Source of the DNA: Tubulanus polymorphus
Lineage: Eukaryota; Nemertea; Palaeonemertea; Tubulaniformes; Tubulanidae
Direction: 5' to 3'
DNA length: 64,000 bases
Assembly: GCF_964204645.1 (NCBI RefSeq)
Contig: NC_134033.1
Coordinates: 7,286,231 to 7,350,230 of the forward strand
The translations under genes were made by a program, and so were the position numbers. The notes below the pieces were generated by a model. The model did not search any database. It worked only from the letters and a program-made list of their open reading frames with translations, and was not told the origin of the DNA. Positions 1 to 10,995 of the stretch are shown one piece after another (position 1 is the first letter of the stretch; each line of letters starts with the position of its first letter).

Positions 1-1314
1 CAGTTGAAATGATAAATTGTTTGACAGTTGAAATGATAAATTGTTTGACAGTTGAAATGATAAATTGTTCGACTGTTGAAATGATAAGACAGTTGAAATG
101 ATAAATTGTTTGACAGTTGAAATGATAAATTGTTTGACAGTTGAAATGATAAATTGTTTGACAGTTGAAATGATAAATTGTTTGGCAGTTGAAATGATAA
201 ATTGTTCGACTGTTGAAATGATAAATTGTTTGACAGTTGAAATGATAAATTGTTTGACAGTTGAAATGATAAATTGTTTGACAGTTGAAATTATAAATTG
301 TTTTGCAGTTGAAATGATAAGACAGCTGAAATGATAAATTGTTTGACAGTTGAAATGATAAATTGTTTGACAGTTGAAATGATAAATTGTTTGACAGTTG
401 AAATGAGAAATTGTTTTGCAGTTGAAATGATAAGACAGCTGAAATGATAAATTGTTTGACAGTTGAAATGATAAATTGTTCGACTGTTGAAATGATAAGA
501 CAGTTGAAATGATAAATTGTTTGACAGTTGAAATGATAAATTGTTTGACAGTTGAAATGATAAATTGTTTGACAGTTGAAATGATAAATTGTTTTGCAGT
601 TGAAATGATAAGACAGCTGAAATGATAAATTGTTTGACAGTTGAAATGATAAATTGTTTGACAGTTGAAATGATAAATTGTTTGACAGTTGAAATGAGAA
701 ATTGTTTTGCAGTTGAAATGATAAGACAGCTGAAATGATAAATTGTTTGACAGTTGAAATGATAAATTGTTTGACAGTTGAAATGATAAATTGTTTGACA
801 GTTGAAATGATAAATTGTTCGACTGTTGAAATGATAAATTGTTTGACAGTTGAAATGAGAAATTGTTTTGCAGTTGAAATGATAAGACAGCTGAAATGAT
901 AAATTGTTTGACAGTTGAAATGATAAATTGTTTGACAGTTGAAATGATAAATTGTTTGACAGTTGAAATGATAAATTGTTTGACAGTTGAAATGATAAAT
1001 TGTTTGACAGTTGAAATGATAAATTGTTTGACAGTTGAAATGATAAATTGTTTGACAGTTGAAATGATAAATTGTTTGACAGTTGAAATGATAAATTGTT
1101 TGGCAGTTGAAATGATAAATTGTTCGACTGTTGAAATGATAAGACAGTTGAAATGATAAATTGTTCGACTGTTGAAATGATAAGACAGTTGAAATGATAA
1201 ATTGTTTGACAGTTGAAATGATAAATTGTTTGACAGTTGAAATGATAAATTGTTCGACTGTTGAAATGATAAATTGTTTGACAGTTGAAATGATAAATTG
1301 TTTGACAGTTGAAT
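1..1314. repeat. 24-bp minisatellite with higher-order units
   Basis: The unit is 24 bp, beginning GTTGAAATGATAAATTG, and is repeated head to tail for about 1.3 kb from the window edge. Variants (TTCGACTG, TTTTGCAG, GATAAGACAG, GAGAAATTG) recur in the same order, giving higher-order units of about 110 bp, for example around 323-434 and 612-727. Because the unit is a multiple of 3, it reads as an 8-residue repeat (MINCLTVE) in one frame. I take this as incidental, not as a gene. Confidence 0.97.
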
Positions 1315-1530
1315 TGTTAACACTTGGACACTAAATTTGTTGCTGAAATATAATTTTTAATGTTAAACTGTGAAAATGATTTATTGATTTCTTTTATTTC
1401 GATTTTAAAGTTGGGTTCTTCTTCTGTCTTCATTTTAATAACAAAACTTTTATTAAAATGAATCCAACGCATATAAATATCCAATGATTTATGAATTATT
1501 TCACTCACACTTTACTCACCCTTTTTTCTA
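1315..1530. other. unannotated AT-rich spacer
   Basis: AT-rich sequence between the minisatellite and a terminal-repeat-like fragment. I see no convincing coding exon, RNA gene or repeat. Confidence 0.5.
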
Positions 1531-1672
1531 GCGAGTAAAAATGAAAAATAAATTCGGGCGTGTGAGAATTATTTTTCATTTTTTATGAGTTTCGCGACTA
1601 ATTCAAGTAGAAATTGTTATTATTTTCATGTTTTTCATTTTTTACGAGCTCGACCTCTCGACCTTTGGTATG
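1531..1672. repeat. solo fragment resembling Polinton B terminal palindrome
   Basis: From about 1535 the sequence closely follows the outer half of the right terminus of Polinton B (56005-56190): GAGTAAAAATGAAAAATAAA, then the GCGTGTGAG centre, the TTGTTATTATTTT tract and the ACGAGCTCGACC block. It covers the palindrome centre and one arm, and stops before the AGTAATAGGG tip. It is either a remnant of a third Polinton end or a dispersed foldback repeat. Confidence 0.7.
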
Positions 1673-1685
1673 AAACAACTAAACC

Positions 1686-1830
1686 CCTATCACTTACGTC
1701 GTAATTCGTAACTCATAAAACGGAAGTCGTAACGAATATTCAATGAAATGTATAAGTAACTCGTAAAACGTAAATCGTAACTCGTAAAACGTAACTCGTA
1801 AAACGTAACTCGTATGGCCCTTGAGGTATT
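1686..1830. repeat. short tandem array, unit near AACTCGTAAAACGT
   Basis: About 14-bp imperfect tandem units (AACTCGTAAAACGT and variants with AAATCGT or AATTCGT). No coding function is apparent. Confidence 0.8.
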
Positions 1831-2429
1831 CCACACATATCGCATTTCAACGTTTCCGTTTAATAATTGTAAAATAACTAATAATAGCTTTATAAGGGTT
1901 AGAAGTACATTGTATTTACTCCTAGTGTATGTATATATCATGTACGGTTGCGAGAAAACTTAACCCCTGCCCTGGTTAAAATGAGTCCACTAAACCTTTA
2001 AGTTTTAAATTGTTTAATGACACTATTAAGTTTTAAATTGTTAAAACTGCAAACTATGGTTGTCACAGATGCACCTTCTTCACATCCTTTGAAATCCTGG
2101 ATACCATCGCTGGCGGCAAAGACCTTCAGGTCTGTCTTCAACGGCACATCGCTTTGGAACAAGTGACTACCGTGTCATCAAATCAGAACTAGGTAAAAAA
2201 ATGTACCCCAAAAATAAATACAAGTTAACGGAATGTTTTGAGGTTTGAATTTTTTTGTTTATTTGTTGGTTCAAATCGAACCCTCGTCATCATCCTGATC
2301 TCCATAAATCTAGGAAAAATATTCGCACACTTAAAACAATAAAATACGAGCAATAAGCAATAACATCAGACTGGAGTAAGTAACTTTACTTAAATCACAG
2401 ATACAATCCTACACAAAACAATGGCTATT
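1831..2429. other. spacer with no recognised gene
   Basis: Mixed-composition DNA. A short direct repeat (TTAAGTTTTAAATTGTT) occurs near 1998 and 2026. No exon with convincing coding character was found. Confidence 0.5.
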
Positions 2430-2667
2430 CAGTGGCGGATCCACCCCTCTTTTTTACCGATGTAGCCACAAATCTGCGTTACTGAGTAAAACCGAATGAA
2501 ATCATTCTATTAAGTAATGCTCCGAATGCACCTGATTGCATCTATTTTTCCAAAATTTGTTTAGGGAGGGTCTTCGCGTTATAGGTGCTTGCTCTGGAAT
2601 GGCTTATAGCCATCCTGTTGTTGCTTTCATTTGCCCCCCCCCCTTCAAAATGCAGGATCCGCCCCTG
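2430..2667. mobile_element. hAT-like MITE (non-autonomous)
   Basis: The ends are CAGTGGCGGATCC on the left and GGATCCGCCCCTG on the right. They form imperfect terminal inverted repeats of the CAGGGGCGGATCC type that is widespread among hAT-related miniature elements. The body is 238 bp, non-coding, and includes a C9 tract. I could not see an 8-bp target duplication, so the exact ends or the superfamily could be wrong. Confidence 0.6.
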
Positions 2668-2744
2668 AGTGTAGGTAAAACGATCGACAAAGACGTACAG
2701 AACTCTTAAACAACAGTTAACAATTTAAGCAACGATAGACACAA

Positions 2745-2810
2745 CAGACAGCTGATTACTTTACAAACCAGTTGTCAGAACCTTAATTATTTTTACATGT
2801 ACATACAGAG
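2745..2810. repeat. left flank of Gypsy insertion, paralogous to 30946-31016
   Basis: The sequence from GACACAACAGACAGCTGATT to the target duplication CAGAG is nearly identical to 30946-31016. There it continues without interruption into GACTGTTAACAATTC, which on this side appears only after the right end of the Gypsy element (30376). The second locus is therefore a paralogous empty site. Confidence 0.85.
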
Positions 2811-2945
2811 TGTTAGATCCTCGAGTTGTCCTAGAGCTCAAAGTACAATTACAACAAGGAAGCCATGTTGGAGATAAAATCTAACTTATATTGTTACCAC
2901 CAGATGTCATCACTGTACAGATTATACAATATCAAATACATAACA
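2811..2945 (-). repeat. Gypsy 3' LTR
   Basis: 135 bp, TGTTAG...CATAACA on the plus strand, so the ends form a TGTTA/TAACA inverted repeat. Positions 2831-2945 match 30251-30370 closely. It abuts target duplication CAGAG on the left and a polypurine tract (minus strand AAAAAAGAAGA, 2946-2956) on the right. Confidence 0.85.
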
Positions 2946-3159
2946 TCTTCTTTTTTAACAAAAATTAAAGAAAAGTAATATCCTAAAATAACAATGATCA
3001 GTAACCATATGAAAATTACATGAATCAACTTAAACACTAACGTACACTAAAATAGGTTGGGATACTCAAAAATAGTAAAACCAGCCTGTTAACTGAACTA
3101 GTTACAAGTACAAACTGTCTGATATAGAAAATAAGCATAATAACACTTTACGACAATTA
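2946..3159 (-). other. Gypsy polypurine tract and 3' untranslated region
   Basis: In element orientation this follows the pol stop codon and ends in a polypurine tract next to the 3' LTR, the expected plus-strand priming site. No coding sequence. Confidence 0.7.
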
Positions 3160-3165
3160 CTTATC
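3160..3165. other. target-site duplication of Polinton A (left)
   Basis: CTTATC directly precedes the AGTAATAGG terminus. The same six bases directly follow the other terminus at 26430-26435. Six-base duplications and AG...CT ends are typical of Maverick/Polinton integration. Confidence 0.92.
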
Positions 3166-3262
3166 AGTAATAGGAAGATGTGGGTTTCATACCAGAGGAC
3201 GAGAGGACGAGACACCACTCATCACCACAAGTAATTTTTTTTCCTTATAAATGGGAGAGAAT
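3166..3262. repeat. Polinton A left terminal inverted repeat
   Basis: About 97 bp, the inverse of 26334-26429. It differs by an extra GAGGACGA-like copy near 3190. Start codons of divergent genes sit at the inner edge of both ends (ATGGGAGA at 3251 and, inverted, at 26351), so the terminus probably carries the promoter. Confidence 0.9.
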
Positions 3263-6200
3263 GAACACCAACCAGAAAATAATAATGTTAATAAAAATCA
3301 ATATTATTGCCAATATTGTAAAAAATACGTCGATACATCTAATAAAACACGACATGAAAAAACTGCAAATCATATAAAAAATGTAATAGATTTTGAAACT
3401 CCAGAAAATTCCAATGAAAGAAAAGAAAGATTAGAAAATATGAATGTAGATGAAAATAAAATGTGAAGTTTGTAATGAATTTATAGTAAAAAGGAATTAT
3501 AATAGACATCTCGAATCACAAAAACACCATCAAAATTTGAGTAATAATGTTTTAGGAAAAGATTATTTTGATGATAAACCTCAAAAAGTAAAAGACCAAC
3601 TTCAAAAACTAAATCCATTTCAAATAAACCTTACATGGAAAATGTTAGAAATTATATTGATTCACTAGAAATAAAAGATACAATTGAAATATTAGAAACA
3701 TTACGTAGTAAAATTGGTCCTGCAGCTATTATATTTAGATTTTTTAAAGGTACAACAATAGAAGATTATAGTAAATTTAATGAAATAATAGAAAAAATAC
3801 TAGATTTGATAACAGATGTTGAATATCCAAAAATTAGTATCTCTGGGAAAGTAAGTTTTTTAAAGTCAGAAGATAAAATGGATTATAATATTCAAACACT
3901 CTCTGAAGAAATAATTTCAAAAACACAAATAAAAGAGAAGTTAGAAAAAATATTTAATGAATTTAAACGTCATATTGAAGAAAGATATTTTGAGGGTTCT
4001 GGCTTAACATTGAATGAAATTATATTTTTAGATTTAAATGTTTATAATACAAAAAGAAAAGAAATAAAACATCAAAAAGTAATAAAATGTTTAAAAATGA
4101 TTCAAACTTTACAACAGAAAAGGAGGATATAAAAGGATCATCTTATATTAAATTACCATTTACAACAAAAGCAGTAATAAATGTTCAAAATGAAGATAAT
4201 AAATGTTTTCTGTGGGCAATTATTAGTTGCTTACATCCAACAGAAGATATTACATATAGTTTTAGAATAACAAATTACCGGAAATATGAAACATTATATA
4301 AAATTGATCAATATCCAGTAACTATAAAAATGATTTCTAAAATAGAAAAAGTTAATAATTTAAAAATAAATGTATTCGAATTAATGCAATTACCAACGAC
4401 AAAAGGTGAAAATATTAAAGATTATACATTGGAAGCTTTTTATTTAACAGAATATTATGATGATGAAAATGCTATAGATTTGTTATATTACAAAAAAGAT
4501 GAAAATGAACATTATATGTGGTTAAAACAAATTGATTTATTCTTTAGAACAGAAAGTGATCATCATCGTAAAATTTATCTATGTAGAAAATGTTTATCTA
4601 AATTTATGACTGAGAATACATTATTAAAACATAAAGAATTATGTGATAATAAAGATTTTTGTAAATTAATAATGCCAACAGAAAAAGATTATAAATTTAA
4701 ATTTACTAATCATAAATTTAAAAATATTGTTCCATTTATAATTTATGGGGATTTTGAATCGTTGAATAAAGAATTAACTGATCAAGATAGAAAAGAAATA
4801 TATAACAAAAAGCAATTATTAAAATCAATGGATAAAGGAAATGAATTAAATGAAGACACAATACAAGACCCACCAACTATAAATACAATTGAAAAAGTTC
4901 ATCAAAGAGCTGCTGCTTATGGAATTTATATAAAATCAAATTATCCTGAATTATATGAAAGTCAATATATTTCGTTTAGAGGTGAAAAAGTAGTTAATGA
5001 TTTTTGTGACAAAATGATTGAATTAGAAAGTGATTTTGCAAAATTATTAAACAAAAATAAAAGAATAGTAATGACAAAAGAAGATGAAATTGAAAAATTT
5101 AAAAGAATTATTGTGAAAAACGTTTTTATTCATTTGATAAAAAAGTTAGAGATCATGATCATTTAAATTCAAAATATCGTGGAGCTGCTCATGAAGATTG
5201 CAATTTACAAGCTAAGAAAGTTAATTTCGTACCAATATTATTTCATAATTTATCAGGCTATGATACCCATCTATTTATAAAACAATTATCGGGAAAATTG
5301 GGCGCAATTAATCAAGAAATAGAAGAATATAATGCTATGAATGGTGTAAATGTAAGAAAATATGATTTTAAATTATTAGCTAAAACATCTGAAAATTATA
5401 TTTCATTTCAATTTGGTTGCATTAGATTTTTAGATTCTTATAGATTTCTAGCAAGTTCATTAGATTATTTATCAAAAAGTTTAGTTGATAATGATTTTGT
5501 TATAACTCGATATTATTATCCAAATGAACAAGATTTTAAATTATTGAGATATAAAGGCGCAATTCCTTGTTCATTTTATAAAACACACAATGATTTTAAT
5601 GTAACAGAATTATTAAAAGATCAATTTTATGATCAATTAAAAGACGAGTATGTGAAAGACGAAGTGTTTAATAGAACATTAAATATTTGGAACCATTTTA
5701 AGATGAAAAATCATGGCGAATTAGTTGATTTATATTTAAAATCAGATGTTATGATATTGGCTGACATATTTGAAAAATTTAGAGAAGTTAATTTGAATCA
5801 TTTTAATGTTGATCCTTGTTATTGCTACTCTAGTCCTGGTTTAACCTGGCAATAATGTGGTTTAAAATATACTAATGTAGTGTTAGATTTATTAAAAGAA
5901 CCAGACATGGTTTTATTATTTGAAAAATCAATTAGAGGTGGAATTAGTGGTGTTATGGGAGATATTTTAAAGCAAATGATGAATATAAATTATTATATAT
6001 TGATGCCAATAATTTATATGGTTGGGCAATGATGCAACCTCAACCATATAAAAATTTTATATTAACAGAAGTTGAAAATGATGATAAAACTGATCGGGAA
6101 AGCGCAATTATGAGTTTAAAAGATGAAGCACCAATTTGTTATTTCTTTGTAGTTGATTTAGAATATCCTGAAAATATAAAGTTTAAAACAAGAAACTTAC

Positions 6201-8317
6201 CTTATTGCCCAGAACATTTAACTGTAGATGATATTTATTTAAGTGATTACCAGAAGAAAATAAAACCGAAAGATCATGTTTTTACAGAAAAATTAATACT
6301 TACTCAAAATAATAAATACAATTATATTGTTCATTATAGAATGTTAAAATTTTATCTAAAACAAGATATGAAATTAAAGAAAGTACATAGATATATTGAA
6401 TTTAATCAATCGAAGTGGTTAGAGAAATATATAGATTTCAATACTCAACAGAGAACAATATCAAAAACAGATTTTGAAAAAGATTTCTTCAAATTAATGA
6501 ATAATAGTTTTTATGGTAAAACATGCAAAAATATTAGAAATAGAAATGATATTGAATTAGTAAATAATTCTGAAAGATTAACACATTTACAATCAAGTCC
6601 TAGACATTTAGGAAATAAAAGATTTGAAGATTATTTAACAGCAGTTAAATTAAAAAGAACGTCAATGAAATTTAATAAACCTATATTCATTGGTTCAACT
6701 ATTTTAGAAGTATCAAAATTATTAATGTATGATTTCTATTATAATGTTTTACAACCACTTTTTGGGGAAAAGCATATTGAAATATTATATTTTGATTCTG
6801 TAACAGCTGACACCCCAATATTATTAAAATGTAATGATAAAATATTGATAAGAAGAATTTCAGAAATAATTCCAAAACAAAATGAATGTTATATTTCATA
6901 TGGTGAAAAAGAATTAATACAAATAAATGGATTAATGGATGTTTGGACAAGAAATAGATGGAAAAAATTAAAGAATATTATTAGACATAAAACAAATAAG
7001 AAAATCTATAGAGTTAGAACTAAATTAGGGTTTGTAGATGTTACAGAAGATCATAGTTTAATTAAACGAAATGGCGATGAAATAAAACCAACTGATATAA
7101 AAATTGGAGATGAATTATTACATAAAAGATTTTTCCAAAGAATGAATCATATGTCATTTGATGAAATAATTGATAATATTTATAATATAGAACCCGAAAC
7201 ATTAGAAGAAAAAGAATATTTTATCAAAGGATTTTTTATGGGTGATGGTTCAGCAGGTGTGTATAATTATGTTTGGGGTAATAAATATTGTTGGTATTTA
7301 TGCAATCAAGACTTAAAATTATTAGAAAGAATTAAGAAATTCTGTGAAGAAGTTTATTCACATAAAACATTCAGAATCATGGATGTTATGAAATCATCAG
7401 CAGTTTATAGAATACTTGTAAATAATCCTAAAGATTTTGCTATAAAATATAATGATGAATTCTATATTCATGCAATAGCGGAAAGTAATACTTCAACAAA
7501 AGAAAAGATAGTTCCAGATTATGTATTAAATGCAAAAAATAATTTAAGAAAATGGTTCTTCATTGGGTTCTATGCTGCAGATGGTTCAAAAAGTTTCAAA
7601 AAATGCAAAACGATATCTTTAGCTCAAAAAGGAAAAGTTGCTATATCAGGATTGAATATATTATGCAATTCATTAGGTTTTAATATGAATATTGGATTGA
7701 TTAAATCTAAACCAAATTGCTTTAATTTAAGCCATGTAGAAAATGAGTTAACAGAATAAGTTAAAGATTTATTTGAAATATATAACCCAACAGATTATGT
7801 TTATGATTTATCAACTGAAGATGGTACATTTAACTGTGGATTTCCATTAATAGCGGTCAATACTGATGCGTACATACTAAAAATCAAGACAAATGACATA
7901 ACAAAAGACTTAAAAACATTAAAACATCATTTTGATTTTAGCAATTATCCTAAAGATCATGAACTATTTAGCAATGATAATAAAAAGATTCCTGGTAAAT
8001 TTAAAGGTGAATTAGGGGGTGATGAAATGATTGAATTTGTTGGGATAAGAAGTAAAATGTATAGTTACAGAACAAAAGATCATGAAGCTAAAAAGTTAAA
8101 AGGAATAACAAAACACGCGGTTGATAAACATATAGAATTTCAAGATTATATAAAGTATTTATATAACTCAATTGTAATGAAACATAAAATGAATTGTTTA
8201 AGATCAGAAAATCACGAGATGTACATTAATGAAGTTGAAAAAACTAGTTTGAATCCATTTGATGATAAAAGGCATATTTTAGATGATGGTATAAAAACAT
8301 TACCTTATGGCCATTAA
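3251..8317 (+). pseudogene. Polinton A DNA polymerase B, intein-containing, broken
   Basis: Protein-primed family B polymerase that would replicate the element. It aligns over its whole length with the intact 1339-aa PolB of Polinton B. Visible in order: two C2H2-like fingers (3300-3530), a cysteine region (near 4200, motif KCFLW), a finger with CRKC (about 4580), exonuclease I IYGDFES (about 4740), an endonuclease-VII-like DHDH...CN motif (5152-5205), exonuclease II FHNLSGYD (5240), palm motif A YIDANNLYGW (about 6000), motif B (about 6490) and motif C interrupted by the intein at 6797-7861. Frame changes occur near 3460, 3640, 4100, 5120-5160 and 5960; stops are at 5853-5855 and 7757-7759. 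It is not functional now. Confidence 0.92.
6797..7861 (+). other. intein with LAGLIDADG endonuclease in PolB motif C
   Basis: 355 codons inserted in frame between the D and the T of the polymerase active-site FDTD. The first residue is Ser. Block A reads SVTADTPILL; block B has TEDH (residues 83-86); the two LAGLIDADG-type motifs are IKGFFMGDG (about 143-151) and FIGFYAADG (about 255-263); block F is VYDLSTEDGTF (334-344); the end is IAVN followed by extein Thr. The penultimate His usual in block G is Val here. One stop interrupts codon 321 (7757-7759). Polinton B has the uninterrupted motif at the same place. Inteins at this polymerase site are established in archaea and some large DNA viruses; I know of no standard record for an animal Polinton. 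Confidence 0.94.
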
Positions 8318-8525
8318 AACAGAAAATCAATATCATCATACTCTATCATCATACTCTATATACTATTGGCTTCATTATTTTCATTTAATTGTTCTTGTAT
8401 AATTTGTTTAGGTTCTTCCATTTCAATTTTTCCTTGTTAATTCGTCAGATGGAATTATAATATCGATGTTTAAATAATTTACAATCTTATTTAAAAAGAA
8501 TTCCTAACTAATTGAATCTGTTATT
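8318..8525. other. short spacer with a possible 21-aa minus-strand ORF
   Basis: Between PolB and the zinc-ribbon gene. A minus-strand ATG at 8421 opens MEEPKQIIQEQLNENN and stops at 8356. It could be the degraded start of a lost Polinton gene. A short direct repeat of CTCTATCATCATA lies at 8340-8357. Confidence 0.35.
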
Positions 8526-9524
8526 CTATTTTCCAAATGATACATTAATAGTTGTTTGAATGTTTTTTATATTTTCCATATCTTCTTCTGTTAATTTAGG
8601 TTTTTCATAATAATCGTTAAATAATAAATATAAATACATTTTCTTTTGTTTTGTGTTAAATGTTGATGGAATAAATGTTTTTATAATATCTTTTTTAGTT
8701 ATTTCACCATTTTTATTTTCTATCATTTTCATTTTTTCAAGCCATTGCATATATTCTGGTGTATGATCTTCTATAGAAAATATTTTAAAAATTTCATCTA
8801 GATAATTTAATTATGGTTCTATGAGAAAATCTCTAGTTTTTTCTTCACCCCATAAATTCTTTTGCCATCCACATTCATTACAAAATAACACAGTACCTTC
8901 TTGTCTTAAGGTCGCATAACTACATTGTGGGCATTTTTGTTTATAATTTATTGGTAATAGGTCTTCATTAAGCTCCTGGTATTTTCTTACGTTTTCTTTA
9001 TGTTTTATTGTTCTATTATGTAGATTTGAATTACTTGTTGTAATAATCAATTTACAATATTTACAATAATATGTTTTTCTTGTTAATTCATTATATCGTT
9101 TTTCTAATTTTTCAACTGTTTCTTTATTATCTGGTAACGTTTTCTCATATTTTATTTTTTCTAAACTATTTTTTCTTTCATTGAATTCTGCTTCAAATGT
9201 ATTAGAAATTTTATCTATATGTATTTTACGAAATTGATGATTCTCCCAATCTTCTATATTTTCAGGGCTATATTTTATTCGACAAGGCTCACAGAAATGA
9301 TCTTTTATATTATCCTTATCATAGAATAAGAAAGGTCTTTTCCAAATAATTTCAGGTTCAACTTCAACAGAATTACTATTACTTTCATAACTATCAACAT
9401 TAGCTGTTGCGCCATTAATTTTACACTTCTCTGAATGTTTTTTAACATAATTTCTTGAGAATAATTTATTACATTTTGGGCAATTTATTTTAGGGGGTTT
9501 ATAATTTTCATCATGTTTTTTCAT
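8526..9524 (-). pseudogene. zinc-finger/zinc-ribbon protein of Polinton A (VLTF3-like?)
   Basis: Reading on the minus strand, one frame runs from about 9524 to 8526 with a single stop at 8811-8813. Visible zinc ligands: INCPKCNKLF...H...C near the start, CEPC...H...H, YYCKYC...H...H, and a C-terminal ribbon CPQC...CNECGW. The part after the stop (about 94 residues) is helical and charged. The ribbon plus helical tail recalls poxvirus-type late transcription factor VLTF3, but I see no decisive motif, so that is a guess. The N-terminus is duplicated (9618-9860 and 9818-10150). There is no counterpart in Polinton B. Confidence 0.6.
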
Positions 9525-9617
9525 ATGTGTATTCTTTTAATTCTACCATTTTTTATAACATAAAAAAATTACCGCTCATCACTAAAAATTAATTTTAATA
9601 AAATTTTTCCTTAATAA

Positions 9618-9860
9618 ATGGATGAGAAGATACCATGCGAAATTTGTGGTGAACTTCTAAGAAAAAGTAATATGGCTCGACATATGAAAAAACATGATGA
9701 AAATTATAAACCCCCTAAAATAAATTGCCCAAAATGTAATAAATTATTCTCAAGAAATTATGTTAAAAAACATTCAGAGAAGTGTAAAATTAATGGCGCA
9801 ACAGCTAATGTTGATAGTTATGAAAGTAATAGTAATTCTGTTGAAGGCTCACAGAAATGA
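9618..9860 (+). pseudogene. inverted fragment of zinc-finger gene (N-terminus)
   Basis: About 75 codons (MDEKIPCEICGELLRKSNMA... with a CxxC...H...H finger and a second CPKC finger) identical to the start of the minus-strand copy. It ends where the duplication ends. It is a product of the local inversion, not an independent gene. Confidence 0.8.
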
Positions 9861-10150
9861 TCTTTTATATTATCCTTATCATAGAATAAGAAAGGTCTTT
9901 TCCAAATAATTTCAGGTTCAACTTCAACAGAATTACTATTACTTTCATAACTATCAACATTAGCTGTTGCGCCATTAATTTTACACTTCTCTGAATGTTT
10001 TTTAACATAATTTCTTGAGAATAATTTATTACATTTTGGGCAATTTATTTTAGGGGGTTTATAATTTTCATCATGTTTTTTCATATGTCTAGCCATATTA
10101 CTTTTTCTTAGAAGTTCACCACAAATTTCGCATGGTATCTTCTCATCCAT
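9818..10150 (-). pseudogene. second minus-strand zinc-finger gene start, truncated
   Basis: It starts MDEKIPCEICGELLRK at 10150 and contains the two N-terminal fingers and the EIIWKRPFLF stretch, then runs into the inverted copy. It has the proper upstream context (T-rich tract, ATTAAGGAAAAA, AATAAATGG), so it probably keeps the original promoter, while 8526-9524 keeps the original 3' part. Confidence 0.75.
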
Positions 10151-10218
10151 TTATTAAGGAAAAATCTTATTTAAATTAATTTTTAGTGATGAGCGGTAAT
10201 TTTTTTATGTTATAAATA

Positions 10219-10976
10219 ATGGTAGAATTAAAAGAATACAGAATATTTGTTGATTCTAGAAAACTTACAAATTATAAATCACATAATTTAATAGTTCAAT
10301 TAGATAGAGAATTTAAGAATTGTGTTGATTTAAAATTAGTAAATATAAGTTTATGTAACTCATTTTACAATATATCGGATAAAAGTCTAGAACATTTAAT
10401 TTTTTCAATCTTTTACAAAAAAGGAATAAATGGTTTTTTATATATTTAAAACCAGGATTATATAATTTAGATACATTAGCACAAGAAATTAATAGAAAAG
10501 CTCGAGCTAAATTAGGCAGTGATTCCGGATTTAGTATTAGAATTCTAAAAAGTGATAGTTCTAATAAAATAAAGATTAGGTTAGCTAATGACGAACAATT
10601 TAAATTTACAGTAAGAAAACCTTTAGGTAAACTGTCAGGAATTAACCCAGATATTGTTACAGCATACGCAGAAGGTAGATCAAACTTAATACCTTTTACA
10701 CACTTGTATATTTATTGCAATTTAATTGATCCTACAAAAACATTCGAAGCAACTAAAGATACAATTTGTAATTCTAGTATATTAAATATTTTACCATTAA
10801 AGAATGTTAAACAATTTGGAACGCAAATAAATTATACTTTAACTGAATGTGATTTTAAACCTTGTATTCCTCAATTTAATAATTTTAAATTAGAAATAAG
10901 AAATCATAATGGTTATTTAATTGATTTGAATAACTTTCCTGTGATATATGAATTAGTTATAAGATGTAGAGAGTAA
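10219..10976 (+). pseudogene. 251-aa Polinton protein (possible capsid-associated), frameshifted
   Basis: Counterpart of the intact 251-aa gene at 50723-51478. The first 76 codons (MVELKEYRIFVDSRK...) shift frame near 10395, and the rest continues to TAA at 10974-10976. The conserved features PGLYNL and a C-terminus ending YELVIRCRE are shared. The protein is rich in beta-prone segments and sits at the head of the structural cluster. A minor capsid, penton or fibre role is plausible but unproven. Confidence 0.7.
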
Positions 10977-10995
10977 TTTTTTCACTATATAAATG
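10977..10995 (+). promoter_or_regulatory. T-tract plus TATATAAATG start context
   Basis: The 16-nt spacer TTTTTTCACTATATAA separates the TAA of the previous gene from ATG. The T6 run followed by TATATAA touching the start codon recurs at other junctions of both Polintons. I infer 3'-end and promoter signals for a short-leader or leaderless transcript. Confidence 0.6.

Larger units (their letters stand above)
9286..10239. repeat. local inverted and direct duplication of the zinc-finger gene start
   Basis: 9529-9846 is the inverse of 9921-10239, while 9286-9527 is a direct copy of 9846-10087. The inverted copies include the first seven codons (MVELKEY) of the gene at 10219, so the left breakpoint fuses those codons to the zinc-finger gene at 9524-9549. 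The arms are almost identical, which implies a recent rearrangement. Confidence 0.88.

Noticed and set aside
98-1156. Open frames repeating MINCLTVE
   Set aside because: They follow from a 24-bp tandem repeat that is a multiple of three; no independent coding evidence.
1-1314. Possible CRISPR-like array
   Set aside because: Units are contiguous with no unique spacers, and the locus is eukaryotic.
3180-3377. ORF starting in the Polinton A left terminal repeat
   Set aside because: It overlaps the PolB start in another frame and has no homologue in Polinton B.
9818-10150. Independent second zinc-finger gene
   Set aside because: It is identical to the neighbouring gene start and is explained by the local inverted/direct duplication.
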